This document shows, in pieces, positions 8,342 through 15,540 of a stretch of 64,000 nucleotides of DNA; position 1 is the first letter of the stretch; the number at the start of each line of letters is the position of its first letter. Made by a program: the position numbers and the translations under genes. This stretch comes from Phaeobacter inhibens DSM 16374 (GTDB lineage Bacteria; Pseudomonadota; Alphaproteobacteria; Rhodobacterales; Rhodobacteraceae). The notes under the pieces were generated by a model, which did no database searches, was not told the DNA's origin, and was given only the letters and a program-made list of their open reading frames with translations. Location of the stretch: assembly GCF_000473105.1 (NCBI RefSeq), contig NZ_AXBB01000006.1:1-64000 (forward strand), written 5' to 3'.

Positions 8342-9203
8342 GACCTTTGGCGGGGTCGATGCCCTATCAGATGTGTCCTTGCATGTGGCCCGTGGCGAGC
8401 GGGTCGCTCTGCTGGGACACAACGGTGCGGGCAAATCCACCCTCATGAAGGTAATTTTGGGGCTGATCACAGCGGACAGCGGTCAGATTTCTGTCTGTGG
8501 CGCCGCGCCCGGTGACGCGGGAGCACGGTCACAGGTGGCCTATTTGCCCGAAAACGCCACCTTTCATTCGGCTTTGACCGGACTGGAGCAGATCACCTAT
8601 TACATGCGCCTGCGCGGCGAGGCCCCATCCGGGGCCATGGCGCTGCTGGACAAAGTGGGCCTTGCTCACGCGGCCAAGCAACGGATCGGCACCTATTCCA
8701 AAGGGATGAGGCAGCGAGTCGGGTTGGCTCAGGCCCTGATCGGGCACCCCAACCTCTTGGTGCTGGATGAGCCGACCAGTGGATTAGACCCTGTGTCGCG
8801 CCGCGATTTCTACGAACTGTTGGATGGTCTCGCGGCCGAGGGGGCGGGGATCTTGCTGTCCAGCCACGCCCTGACCGAGGTTGAGGCGCGCACCGACCGG
8901 CTGTTGATCCTGTCGGGCGGACGCATGGTGGCCACAGGCTCTTTGCCTGAGTTGCGCCGGGATGCAGCTTTGCCCGTCACAATGCAGATCACGACCCTGA
9001 ATGGCTATGCCGGGGACATTCTGACGGCACTACCCAATGCTATCCGCGTCGGGGACCACCTGCATCTGAGCTGCGCGCAAGCGGACAAACTGGTCACGTT
9101 GGCCCAAGTTGCAGCGCTCAAGGACAAGGTGGTCGATATCGAGGTCATGCCCCCAAGTCTCGAGGATATTTACAGCCATTTCAGCCGGAGGGACGGCCAA
9201 TGA
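8307..9203 (+). CDS. nosF: NosF, ABC-transporter ATPase for NosZ maturation
   Basis: A 298-residue ABC ATPase. Walker A is GHNGAGKST near residue 38-46, the signature motif is YSKGMRQRVG, and Walker B is LLVLDEPTSGLD, followed by an LLSSH switch histidine. It powers the NosFY complex that with NosD matures the CuZ centre. The start is set at the ATG at 8307 (MTSTLTISHLTKTFGG) because ABC domains begin here; an upstream in-frame ATG at 8259 would add a basic, non-homologous stretch. It overlaps nosD by 35 bases and nosY by 4. Confidence 0.93.
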   Translation: MTSTLTISHLTKTFGGVDALSDVSLHVARGERVALLGHNGAGKSTLMKVILGLITADSGQISVCGAAPGDAGARSQVAYLPENATFHSALTGLEQITYYMRLRGEAPSGAMALLDKVGLAHAAKQRIGTYSKGMRQRVGLAQALIGHPNLLVLDEPTSGLDPVSRRDFYELLDGLAAEGAGILLSSHALTEVEARTDRLLILSGGRMVATGSLPELRRDAALPVTMQITTLNGYAGDILTALPNAIRVGDHLHLSCAQADKLVTLAQVAALKDKVVDIEVMPPSLEDIYSHFSRRDGQ

Positions 9204-10024
9204 TCACCCGTATTCTCGCAATCGCAGTATCAGAGGCGCATATCGCCCGGCGCAACCGCTGGGTTCTGATCTCGGTTGGCCTGATGGTGATTTTTTCGCT
9301 GGTTCTGTCAGCTGTCGGCGCCTCGCCCAGTGGCGGGCTGGGAGCAGACCGGCTGTCGGTGACTGTGGCCTCGCTGACCTCTTTGTCTGTTTATCTCGTG
9401 CCGCTCGTGGCCCTGCTGATGTCCTTTGACGCGGTGGCAGGCGAGATTGAGCGGGGCACATTGCCCCTGCTACTGACCTATCCGATTGCGCGCTGGGAAA
9501 TCTTGGCGGGCAAGCTGATAGCCCATTGCGCCATCCTGATTGTTGCCCTGATTGCGGGCTACGGCACGGCGGCAGCTGTAGCCTTGGTGAATGACCCTAA
9601 CGCAGCTTCTGGCCTCGGGGCCCTATGGCGGCTCACATGGACCTCAGCGTTGTTTGGCGCGACCTTTCTGGGGGTCGGCTATGGGCTGTCCGCACTGGCG
9701 CGCCGCGCCTCTGGGGCGGCGGGCATGGCGATTGGTCTGTGGCTGGGGCTAGTTGTGCTCTACGATCTGGCGCTGTTGGCCGCGGTTGTTGCCGATGACG
9801 GCGGGACCTTTACCACGCAGGTCTTCCCTGTGGCCTTGCTGGCCAATCCGGCTGATGCATTTCGTCTGTTCAATCTGGCCGCCTCTGAAGCCACCGCTGC
9901 AGCCTCTGGCATTGGCGGCGCGGCGGCTTCAATCTCGCTGGTGCAAGCGCTGGTGTCGGTGCTGATCTGGCCAGTCATTGCCTTTGGGCTTGCCATACAG
10001 GCCTTTCGAAAGGTCGTGCCGTGA
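9200..10024 (+). CDS. nosY: NosY, ABC-transporter permease for NosZ maturation
   Basis: A 274-residue integral membrane protein of the ABC-2 permease type, with six predicted hydrophobic segments spread over residues 20-270. It is the partner of the NosF ATPase in the inner membrane and is required for a functional CuZ site in NosZ. The start ATG overlaps the nosF stop (ATGA) and its own stop overlaps the nosL GTG. Size and position are as in other nos operons. Confidence 0.93.
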   Translation: MITRILAIAVSEAHIARRNRWVLISVGLMVIFSLVLSAVGASPSGGLGADRLSVTVASLTSLSVYLVPLVALLMSFDAVAGEIERGTLPLLLTYPIARWEILAGKLIAHCAILIVALIAGYGTAAAVALVNDPNAASGLGALWRLTWTSALFGATFLGVGYGLSALARRASGAAGMAIGLWLGLVVLYDLALLAAVVADDGGTFTTQVFPVALLANPADAFRLFNLAASEATAAASGIGGAAASISLVQALVSVLIWPVIAFGLAIQAFRKVVP

Positions 10025-10587
10025 TCCGCCTATTGCCTGTTATGGCCTTGCTCGCACTGGTCGCCTGCAAAGAGGACCTCCTGCAAGACACCTCGGCCAT
10101 GCCCCTGGCCGTCGAAGCGGTGGGCCATTTTTGCCAAATGAACCTGTTTGAACACGACGGCCCCAAGGCGCAGGCCCATTTGGACGGGTTACCCCAGATG
10201 CCGCTGTTTTTCAGTCAGGTTCGTGACGTGGTGGCCTATCAACGGCTACCCGAGCAAAGCCATGAAATTCTGGCGATTTGGGTCAATGACATGGGCGCCG
10301 AGGGGGCAAGTTGGTCCTCCCCCGGCACCACCAATTGGATCCCCGCCGAAACCGCGATCTACGTCGTGGACAGCCGTGTTGTCGGCGGCATGGGCGCGCC
10401 CGAGATCGTGCCATTCTCGCAGATGGCCAAGGCCGAGGCCTTTGTCGCTACGAATGGCGGGCAGGTGATGAGGCTGGACGAGATCCCCGATTCCGCTGTC
10501 CTCGCTCCGGTCGTTTTGGACGGCAACAACAATGATGCTGAGTTTCAACAACGCCTACGCGCCCTGTCGCGTATTTCAGGAGAGTAA
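10021..10587 (+). CDS. nosL: NosL, copper-chaperone lipoprotein
   Basis: A 188-residue lipoprotein that delivers Cu(I) to apo-NosZ. The N-terminus has a lipobox (ALVAC, acylated cysteine near residue 16). The family's methionine-rich copper site is suggested by FCQMNLFEHDGPKAQ around residue 39-50. It starts with GTG overlapping the nosY stop, and nosX follows after 3 bases. Identification is by family sequence pattern and operon position. Confidence 0.9.
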   Translation: MIRLLPVMALLALVACKEDLLQDTSAMPLAVEAVGHFCQMNLFEHDGPKAQAHLDGLPQMPLFFSQVRDVVAYQRLPEQSHEILAIWVNDMGAEGASWSSPGTTNWIPAETAIYVVDSRVVGGMGAPEIVPFSQMAKAEAFVATNGGQVMRLDEIPDSAVLAPVVLDGNNNDAEFQQRLRALSRISGE

Positions 10588-10590
10588 GCC

Positions 10591-11505
10591 ATGACAAATC
10601 GCCGCCATTTCCTCACGATCAGCGCTGCTGCTGCCGCATTCTCCAGTCTTGGCACCGCTGCGCAGCCTGTCCACGTGTGGCAAGGTATCGCCCTTGGCGC
10701 GCGCACGACGCTGCGCCTGTCGCATCCAGACGCCGAAGCGATCAGCGCGCGGGTCGCCACCGAGATTTCGCGGCTCGAGGATATCTTTAGCCTGTACCGG
10801 CCGGACAGCGCCTTGATGCAGTTGAACCGTACCGGCGCAGTGCAGGCGCCGCCCTTCGAACTGCTGGAATGCCTATCGTTGGCGGCAGCCGTGCACCGCG
10901 CCAGTGGCGGGGCGTTTGACCCCACGGTTCAGCCGCTTTGGGCGGCCTACGCCGAGGCCTCAGCGCTAGGCGATGCGCCAACGGCACAGGCACTGCAACA
11001 TGCTCGGGCACGCATGGGTTGGCAGAGAGTCGAAATTGCCGAAGGTCGTATTGCGTTGGGACAGGGCATGGCGCTGACCCTAAACGGTATTGCGCAGGGT
11101 TATATCGCGGACCGCGTGGCACGCTTTCTTGGGTCGGAAGGTCTCAGCAACGTTCTGATCGACACAGGAGAATTCCGCGCGCTCGGCAGTCACCCGGATG
11201 GGCATGCCTGGCCTGTGAGGTTGACCTCTGGCGGGCAAGTGCCCTTGGCATCACGTGCTTTGGCCACCTCTGCCCCGCTCGGCACGACCTTTGACGAAAA
11301 GGCGTCGCGCGGGCATATCCTTGACCCGCGCAGCGGCACCCCGGCGCGTAATATCTGGCGCGAGGTCTCGATTTCTGCTGATTCTGCCGCGCTGGCCGAT
11401 GCGCTGTCTACTGCGGCTTGCCTGTTGGACAGCCGTGCGGAGATTGACGCCTGCGTGGCCGGTTTCAAAGATGCAAAGGTCGAGGCTGCCCTAGCCGCGG
11501 GATAG
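10591..11505 (+). CDS. nosX: NosX, FAD:protein FMN transferase (ApbE family)
   Basis: A 304-residue ApbE-type flavin transferase. NosX attaches FMN covalently to a threonine of NosR in the periplasm. The N-terminus has a twin-arginine signal (NRRHFLT, residues 3-9). Conserved ApbE features include DPTVQPLW near residue 110, LNGIAQGYIADRV near residue 150 and the ILDPRSG motif near residue 245. It is the last gene of the operon, 3 bases after nosL, and is followed by a long noncoding gap. Confidence 0.93.
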   Translation: MTNRRHFLTISAAAAAFSSLGTAAQPVHVWQGIALGARTTLRLSHPDAEAISARVATEISRLEDIFSLYRPDSALMQLNRTGAVQAPPFELLECLSLAAAVHRASGGAFDPTVQPLWAAYAEASALGDAPTAQALQHARARMGWQRVEIAEGRIALGQGMALTLNGIAQGYIADRVARFLGSEGLSNVLIDTGEFRALGSHPDGHAWPVRLTSGGQVPLASRALATSAPLGTTFDEKASRGHILDPRSGTPARNIWREVSISADSAALADALSTAACLLDSRAEIDACVAGFKDAKVEAALAAG

Positions 11506-11521
11506 GCGCTTAAGGTCATTA

Positions 11522-11557
11522 ATGTCTGCGTGCGAGCACGGTTCGCGGTGCAGACAT
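11522..11557 (+). terminator. Possible nos operon terminator hairpin
   Basis: An 8-bp perfect stem, ATGTCTGC at 11522-11529 pairing with GCAGACAT at 11550-11557, starts 16 bases after the nosX stop. The loop is long (20 bases) and the only U-rich tail is CCTTTT, so this is a weak terminator candidate. Confidence 0.35.
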
Positions 11558-11849
11558 GCCTTTTGAGGTTTGTGGATGACGCAATATAGTTGGATTTTGA
11601 GCGTCGAGCATCGCTTGTGGCGCATGTGGATCGGAGGCGAACGAGCCATCGCGCGCAGCATTGGCAAGGCAGCTACTTGCATGGGATTGCCCCTTAAGAG
11701 CCGAACCTAGCCAAGACCTGTCCGAGGGACCCGGAAGATCCTCATCCGTCAGTCGGAAATCCGAAGGACGCTTTCACTTTCTGATGCATTGCCGACGCGG
11801 AACAACAGCAGAGGGGGCCGAAATATCCACACGTACTCTGGCTAAAAAC
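11558..11849. other. Noncoding gap between nosX and ccdA
   Basis: About 290 bases with no gene I can support. Short open stretches exist but show no recognisable protein and no ribosome site. The only clear signals are the hairpin at its left edge and the ccdAB promoter at its right edge. Confidence 0.5.
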
Positions 11850-11884
11850 TTGACCACAGAGAGACTGCGCATGTATCATGCGCA
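11850..11884 (+). promoter_or_regulatory. ccdAB promoter with overlapping palindromic operator
   Basis: A -35 box TTGACC at 11850-11855 is followed after 18 bases by a -10 box TATCAT at 11874-11879. A perfect 19-bp palindrome, TGCGCATG-TAT-CATGCGCA at 11866-11884, covers the -10 box. This is the expected layout for autorepression by a CcdA-CcdB complex. Confidence 0.65.
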
Positions 11885-11900
11885 TGAAATAGGTGGATCC

Positions 11901-12137
11901 ATGCAGTCACAGTCCGCACCAAAAAAACCGACGAATCTGACCTTGGATCAGGGGCTTTTGTCCGAGGCGCGCGCTTTTGGGATCAATCTGTCCCAGGCGG
12001 CTGAAGCGGGTTTGCGGCAGGCCGTACAGCAAGCCAAGACCGAAGAGTGGAAGCGCGAAAACGCGGCTGCCCTGCAATCGTCAAACCGGTGGGTCGAGGA
12101 AAATGGCCTGCCTCTCGATCGCTATCGCCCCTTCTGA
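11901..12137 (+). CDS. ccdA: CcdA antitoxin
   Basis: A 78-residue type II antitoxin. The N-terminal half (PKKPTNLTLDQGLLSEARAF) is a ribbon-helix-helix DNA-binding domain and the acidic, unstructured C-terminus ending in NRWVEENGLPLDRYRPF is the CcdB-binding part, typical of CcdA. The start at the ATG at 11901 is chosen because it matches the family length and follows a GGTGGA ribosome site; the frame stays open upstream but without homology. The stop overlaps the ccdB start. Antitoxin decay on plasmid loss kills daughter cells, so the pair stabilises the replicon. Confidence 0.9.
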   Translation: MQSQSAPKKPTNLTLDQGLLSEARAFGINLSQAAEAGLRQAVQQAKTEEWKRENAAALQSSNRWVEENGLPLDRYRPF

Positions 12138-12436
12138 TGGCCCGGTTCGACGTCTACACCAGCCCCGACAGCGCCGGGTACCTTTTGGATGTTCAGGCTG
12201 ATCTTCTTGAGAGCCTGAACACGCGGATCGTTGTGCCGCTGATGCCGCTTGATGCTGCACCGGCCCCGGCAAAGCGGCTGAACCCGATATTTGACATTCG
12301 CTCAGGACGCTATGTGATGGTGACGCAATTCCTCTCAGCCGTTCCCGCGTCGCTGCTGAAAACGCCTGTTCTGAACCTCGCATCCTGTGACAGCGATATC
12401 ATGCAGGCGCTTGACCTGGCGCTGACGGGGATCTGA
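12137..12436 (+). CDS. ccdB: CcdB toxin (DNA gyrase poison)
   Basis: A 99-residue toxin of the CcdB fold. It begins MARFDVYTSPDSAGYLLDVQ and contains the VVPLMPLDAAPAPAKRLNP segment typical of CcdB. The C-terminal end (NLASCDSDIMQALDLALTGI) corresponds to the gyrase-contacting region, in which the classical protein ends with W-G-I; here it ends T-G-I, so activity on gyrase should be checked. It starts within the ccdA stop (TGATG), so translation is coupled. Thirty-three bases after its stop lies the first of the three repABC-linked palindromes. Confidence 0.9.
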   Translation: MARFDVYTSPDSAGYLLDVQADLLESLNTRIVVPLMPLDAAPAPAKRLNPIFDIRSGRYVMVTQFLSAVPASLLKTPVLNLASCDSDIMQALDLALTGI

Positions 12437-12469
12437 GAGGCACCCTCTGTCCGACCACCAATTGTGGTG

Positions 12470-12491
12470 AAAATTGTCAGCTGACAATTTT
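12470..12491. repeat. Replicon palindrome copy 1 (parS-like)
   Basis: A 22-bp perfect palindrome with the core AAATTGTCAGCTGACAATTT flanked by one more A and T. The same 20-bp core recurs at 14075 and 14221. Repeated palindromes near repABC genes in Rhodobacterales plasmids are known as partition or anchor sites bound by RepB; binding here is inferred. Confidence 0.75.
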
Positions 12492-12526
12492 AGAGCCCCC
12501 TCCCCTGCCCCCATCAACATTACAGA

Positions 12527-13084
12527 TCAGTCTGGTAGCGTCTGGCGCAGCTCGGCTGCCAAATGATGAAAGGGTGCTGCGGATTGTTGCGCATAGGCAA
12601 TGATCCACGCTCCCTGCAGTCGCATGTGCAGCGACAGCGCCGCCTGCTGAGCGTCGGCAACCCCGAAGCGTTTCGCCTGCCCGACCAGACCCGCCGTCCA
12701 TGTATCGTAGATTTCTTCAGCGGTTTTGCGCAGCGCTGGTTCGGATGGCGCCGCCTGAAGGATGCTGACCACAGGACAGGCGGGAACGCTGTCATTATGC
12801 TCAGCAGCTGCGGCAAGCGCTTCGCAAGCCTTCACACCGCCCTCTTCAAAACTTGTGGCGACGTCGAAACACTGGCCGAGCATCCGCGCCACCCAGTCGC
12901 CCGCCCAACGCGTCGCCGCATCGGCCAGTTCGACTTTGCCGCCCGGAAAATGATAGTACAGCGACCCCTTGGGCAGTTCTGCCGCCACAAGGATCTCTTT
13001 TAGCCCAACCCCATCATAGCCTTTGCTGCGAAACAGCCGGGAAGCGATGCGGATCAGTTTATCGCGGTTCTCACTTGATGACAT
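12527..13084 (-). CDS. TetR/AcrR-family repressor (LmrA/YxaF-like)
   Basis: A 185-residue TetR-type repressor. The N-terminal helix-turn-helix is in residues 8-50 (ASRLFRSKGYDGVGLKEILV then AAELPKGSLYYHFPGGK). The C-terminal ligand domain, with a CPVVSILQ segment, resembles the LmrA/YxaF branch. It is divergent from the hydrolase gene at 13167, and two TAGACC-N4-GGTCTA operators lie between them, so it almost certainly represses both itself and the hydrolase. The inducer is unknown. Confidence 0.9.
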   Translation of the reverse strand: MSSSENRDKLIRIASRLFRSKGYDGVGLKEILVAAELPKGSLYYHFPGGKVELADAATRWAGDWVARMLGQCFDVATSFEEGGVKACEALAAAAEHNDSVPACPVVSILQAAPSEPALRKTAEEIYDTWTAGLVGQAKRFGVADAQQAALSLHMRLQGAWIIAYAQQSAAPFHHLAAELRQTLPD

Positions 13085-13104
13085 GGCGTCACCTCTATCG
13101 CACC

Positions 13105-13120
13105 TAGACCGGACGGTCTA
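13105..13120. promoter_or_regulatory. TetR operator 1
   Basis: TAGACCGGACGGTCTA, a perfect 6-bp inverted repeat with a 4-base centre, in the gap between divergent tetR and hydrolase genes. It resembles the TAGAC/GTCTA boxes known for LmrA/QdoR-type repressors. Confidence 0.8.
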
Positions 13121-13129
13121 CGGCTGCTA

Positions 13130-13145
13130 TAGACCAAGTGGTCTA
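13130..13145. promoter_or_regulatory. TetR operator 2
   Basis: TAGACCAAGTGGTCTA, the same arms as operator 1, with centres 25 bp apart. Two copies with identical arms and different centres make a regulator site very likely. Confidence 0.8.
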
Positions 13146-13166
13146 GGCAATGGAATACGAGAAAAT

Positions 13167-14054
13167 ATGATGGAACAGGCCGCTGAGAAAGTCGCGATCC
13201 CCTGCGCAGGATCAACGATAATAGGCACCTTCTATCGTGCCAGTGGATCCCCCCGCGCTTCTTTGGTCCTGAACGGTGCCACCGGTGTTCCACAGCGATT
13301 TTATCGCCATTTCGCACAGTGGGCGGTGCAACAGGGTCTGAACGTGCTGACCTATGATTATCGTGACTTTGGCGAAAGTCTGAACCGACACCAGAAAGAC
13401 AGCCCGCTGACAATGGCGGACTGGATGCTAGACGATCAAAGCGCGGCCTTGTCGGCCCTTATGAATTTGGCTCCTCATGGGCCTATCTGGGTTTTGGGAC
13501 ATTCGCTGGGCGGGCTTGGCGTAGCCTTCCATGACTACGATCCCCGCGTGACCCGGATTACCACCATCGGCAGCGGTTTTGCCTATCATTGGGACCATCC
13601 GTGGAGCTATCGCCCCTTGGTTTTGACCTTTTGGTTTCTGCTCGGTCCACTGGCAACGGCGCTGATGGGTTACCTGCCTGGAAAATCGCTGGGGTTTGGT
13701 TCCGATCTGCCTGCCGGGGTTTATTGGCAGTGGCGCCGCTGGTGCACCCGTCGTGATTTCTTTGCTAGTGATATCGGTAGCGCCCTGCCCCGACCAGATT
13801 ACAAACGCCCCCTGCCCCAGCTTCGAATTTGCGTAGCCAAGGACGACGTGGTTGTGCCCGCAAGTGGAGTTCAGCGCTATGCGGAGCTTCTGCGCGATTG
13901 TGGCGGGTGTTTTGTCATGTTTGATCCCGCGGACTATGATCACAGGTTCCTTGGCCATATCGAGCTACTTGGGGCGGGCAACGAAGCAGTCTGGAGTGAT
14001 TTGCTGGTACTTTCCGAGACCGCGATTAATGATATTGACGTAGTGAACGCGTGA
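13167..14054 (+). CDS. Alpha/beta-hydrolase under TetR control
   Basis: A 295-residue alpha/beta-hydrolase. The nucleophile elbow is GHSLGG near residue 110 and a C-terminal histidine is present in DYDHRFLGH. The sequence resembles predicted hydrolases of the COG4757 type; the substrate is not known. The start is placed at 13167 because upstream in-frame codons overlap the operators and have no homology; MMEQ gives two adjacent ATGs. There is no signal peptide. As the only gene facing the TetR operators, it is likely induced by the repressor's ligand, perhaps an ester or lipophilic compound. Confidence 0.85.
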   Translation: MMEQAAEKVAIPCAGSTIIGTFYRASGSPRASLVLNGATGVPQRFYRHFAQWAVQQGLNVLTYDYRDFGESLNRHQKDSPLTMADWMLDDQSAALSALMNLAPHGPIWVLGHSLGGLGVAFHDYDPRVTRITTIGSGFAYHWDHPWSYRPLVLTFWFLLGPLATALMGYLPGKSLGFGSDLPAGVYWQWRRWCTRRDFFASDIGSALPRPDYKRPLPQLRICVAKDDVVVPASGVQRYAELLRDCGGCFVMFDPADYDHRFLGHIELLGAGNEAVWSDLLVLSETAINDIDVVNA

Positions 14055-14074
14055 TCTTTCTGCTCTTTCTCTTG

Positions 14075-14094
14075 AAATTGTCAGCTGACAATTT
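14075..14094. repeat. Replicon palindrome copy 2 (parS-like)
   Basis: AAATTGTCAGCTGACAATTT, perfect 20-bp palindrome, identical to the cores at 12470-12491 and 14221-14240. It lies in the gap between the hydrolase and repC. Confidence 0.75.
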
Positions 14095-14201
14095 TTCGAT
14101 ATGTGTAGTCTCAGCTCATCATAATCGGTCGATCTGTACGCTACTGAGACCTAGGGAGTGACGTGCATAAGTGAGGCGGTACTACATCACGCAACACTGG
14201 A

Positions 14202-15356
14202 TCAGACCGGGACAGCTTCAAAATTGTCAGCTGACAATTTCTGTCGTTTTCTTATTGATGCGATGATTGTTTTGATTGAAAACTGCCCCACTTGCGCTTT
14301 TTGCGATAGACGGCGGAGATAGGCACCGGGGCTGCGGATCTCTCCAAGTCTCTCAAGCATACACAGGATCAGCGTAGAGGCTGTCTGACTGCCCATAATG
14401 TGCTGCGCTTCGTAAAAGACGGGTTGTTCAATCCCCATCATCGGGACCAGCTGGTTGGCTGTACGTGTGAGATCATGCCAAGACCTAATGCCATCGGGAA
14501 AGAACTGCCTGTATTCTTGACAGGACGACAGAACATCTTGCAGTGGCTCTTCCATGCTGTGCGCTGTTGCATCCTCAGTCTCTGTGGTTCCAGGTTGATA
14601 CGATCCTTCAGAGTCAGAAATAGATTTATTTATATACTGTATGTGCCGCTCATTCTGGCTGTCGCTGCCGCTCATTCCTTCTGATTCAGCGCGTGTTTCC
14701 AGTTGGCTGTCTTGTGTCTGCACGGCAGGGAGGGTTGCGGCGATATCAGTCAGGTCATCGATCAGCGTACACAAATCTGCTTCATCTGCGCGGCGGCGCA
14801 GGGACAGGCGGGCGCGTTCCAGTGTTTCTTGAGACAGGGGGGGCAGCTGCTGATGGGATGCCAGGATTTTTTGCCGTAACAGGGCGAGCCGATCCCGTAG
14901 CAGGGCAATACGCTCGGCCTTCAGGGTAGCTTCTGCTGCGGTGGCCTGTACCTGCGCAGCGTGGACAGCGAGCGGGGAGAGGTCAAACCCGTAGGCCACC
15001 GCACGGTTCGTGCCGATGTTGCGGGCAAAGCGTTTGCGATTAGGGCTATCTTGACGGCAGACAATTCCAGTCTCAACCAGCTTGGCGAGATGACGCCGCA
15101 ATGTGCTTTCGGGCATTCCGTTCAAACGCTCGCTGAGTTTCCGGTTCGATGGAAAGACCACTGCGCCACCGCGTTTTGCCGCAATCATCTGATCTGGCAT
15201 AAACGTCATCAGAGCTTTCAGAACGCTGAGCGTTCGATGAGACACACCAAATTCGGGCGCTGCCTTGGTCAACGCCGAGAGGACGTCCCATTTGTCTACG
15301 GAGGGCAGGGCACAGGGCTCCGCCATCCCAAACGCAACTTGGGAAGCATGTTTCAT
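14202..15356 (-). CDS. repC: RepC, replication initiator of a repABC replicon
   Basis: A 384-residue replication initiator. The N-terminal RepC domain contains a winged helix with SNRKLSERLNGMPESTLRRH, and a coiled, charged middle leads to the C-terminal RepC domain (EYRQFFPDGIRSWHDL). The start is set at 15356 (MKHASQVAFG) because upstream in-frame codons overlap the antisense-RNA region. In repABC plasmids repC itself usually contains the origin. The last codons are unusual: the third replicon palindrome lies inside the gene and encodes KLSADNF near the C-terminus. Expression is controlled by the antisense RNA between repB and repC. Confidence 0.93.
   Translation of the reverse strand: MKHASQVAFGMAEPCALPSVDKWDVLSALTKAAPEFGVSHRTLSVLKALMTFMPDQMIAAKRGGAVVFPSNRKLSERLNGMPESTLRRHLAKLVETGIVCRQDSPNRKRFARNIGTNRAVAYGFDLSPLAVHAAQVQATAAEATLKAERIALLRDRLALLRQKILASHQQLPPLSQETLERARLSLRRRADEADLCTLIDDLTDIAATLPAVQTQDSQLETRAESEGMSGSDSQNERHIQYINKSISDSEGSYQPGTTETEDATAHSMEEPLQDVLSSCQEYRQFFPDGIRSWHDLTRTANQLVPMMGIEQPVFYEAQHIMGSQTASTLILCMLERLGEIRSPGAYLRRLSQKAQVGQFSIKTIIASIRKRQKLSADNFEAVPV
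14221..14240. repeat. Replicon palindrome copy 3, inside repC
   Basis: AAATTGTCAGCTGACAATTT, identical to copies 1 and 2, here within the last codons of repC (reads as KLSADNF on the minus strand). The spacing from copy 2 is 146 bases. Confidence 0.75.
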
Positions 15357-15408
15357 AGATTTTTTCACGAAAAGGCAAAAATCATCCGCCCCTGTGCTGC
15401 GCACAGAG

Positions 15409-15438
15409 TTGACAACAATGATTCGAAGGGGGTATTCC
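15409..15438 (+). promoter_or_regulatory. Promoter of the repABC antisense RNA
   Basis: TTGACA at 15409-15414 followed after 18 bases by TATTCC at 15433-15438, on the strand opposite repABC and pointing at the terminator at 15460-15494. This is the usual place and direction of the incompatibility RNA promoter. Confidence 0.6.
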
Positions 15439-15443
15439 AAGGA

Positions 15444-15494
15444 TGCTAAGTTTGAAATGAGCCTTCTGGGATGTATGTCCTGGGGGGCTTTTTT
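15444..15494 (+). ncRNA. repABC antisense (ct/inc) RNA
   Basis: Between repB and repC, on the opposite strand, a TTGACA/TATTCC promoter is followed within about 60 bases by a strong intrinsic terminator. This predicts a short RNA of about 50 bases complementary to the repC leader. In repABC plasmids such an RNA represses repC translation and sets copy number and incompatibility. The 5' end is estimated as 6 bases after the -10 box. Known family behaviour; the exact ends are inferred. Confidence 0.7.
15460..15494 (+). terminator. Intrinsic terminator of the antisense RNA
   Basis: A 12-bp stem (15460-15471 with 15478-15489), closed by the six-base loop TGTATG, is fully paired if G-U pairs are counted, and is followed by a run of T. 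On the other strand the same hairpin lies in the repC leader, where it may block or permit repC translation. Confidence 0.75.
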
Positions 15495-15540
15495 CTTGCC
15501 GGGGTTCGTGCCTCCTTTCCTATCTCTTGCCTGTTGTTTG

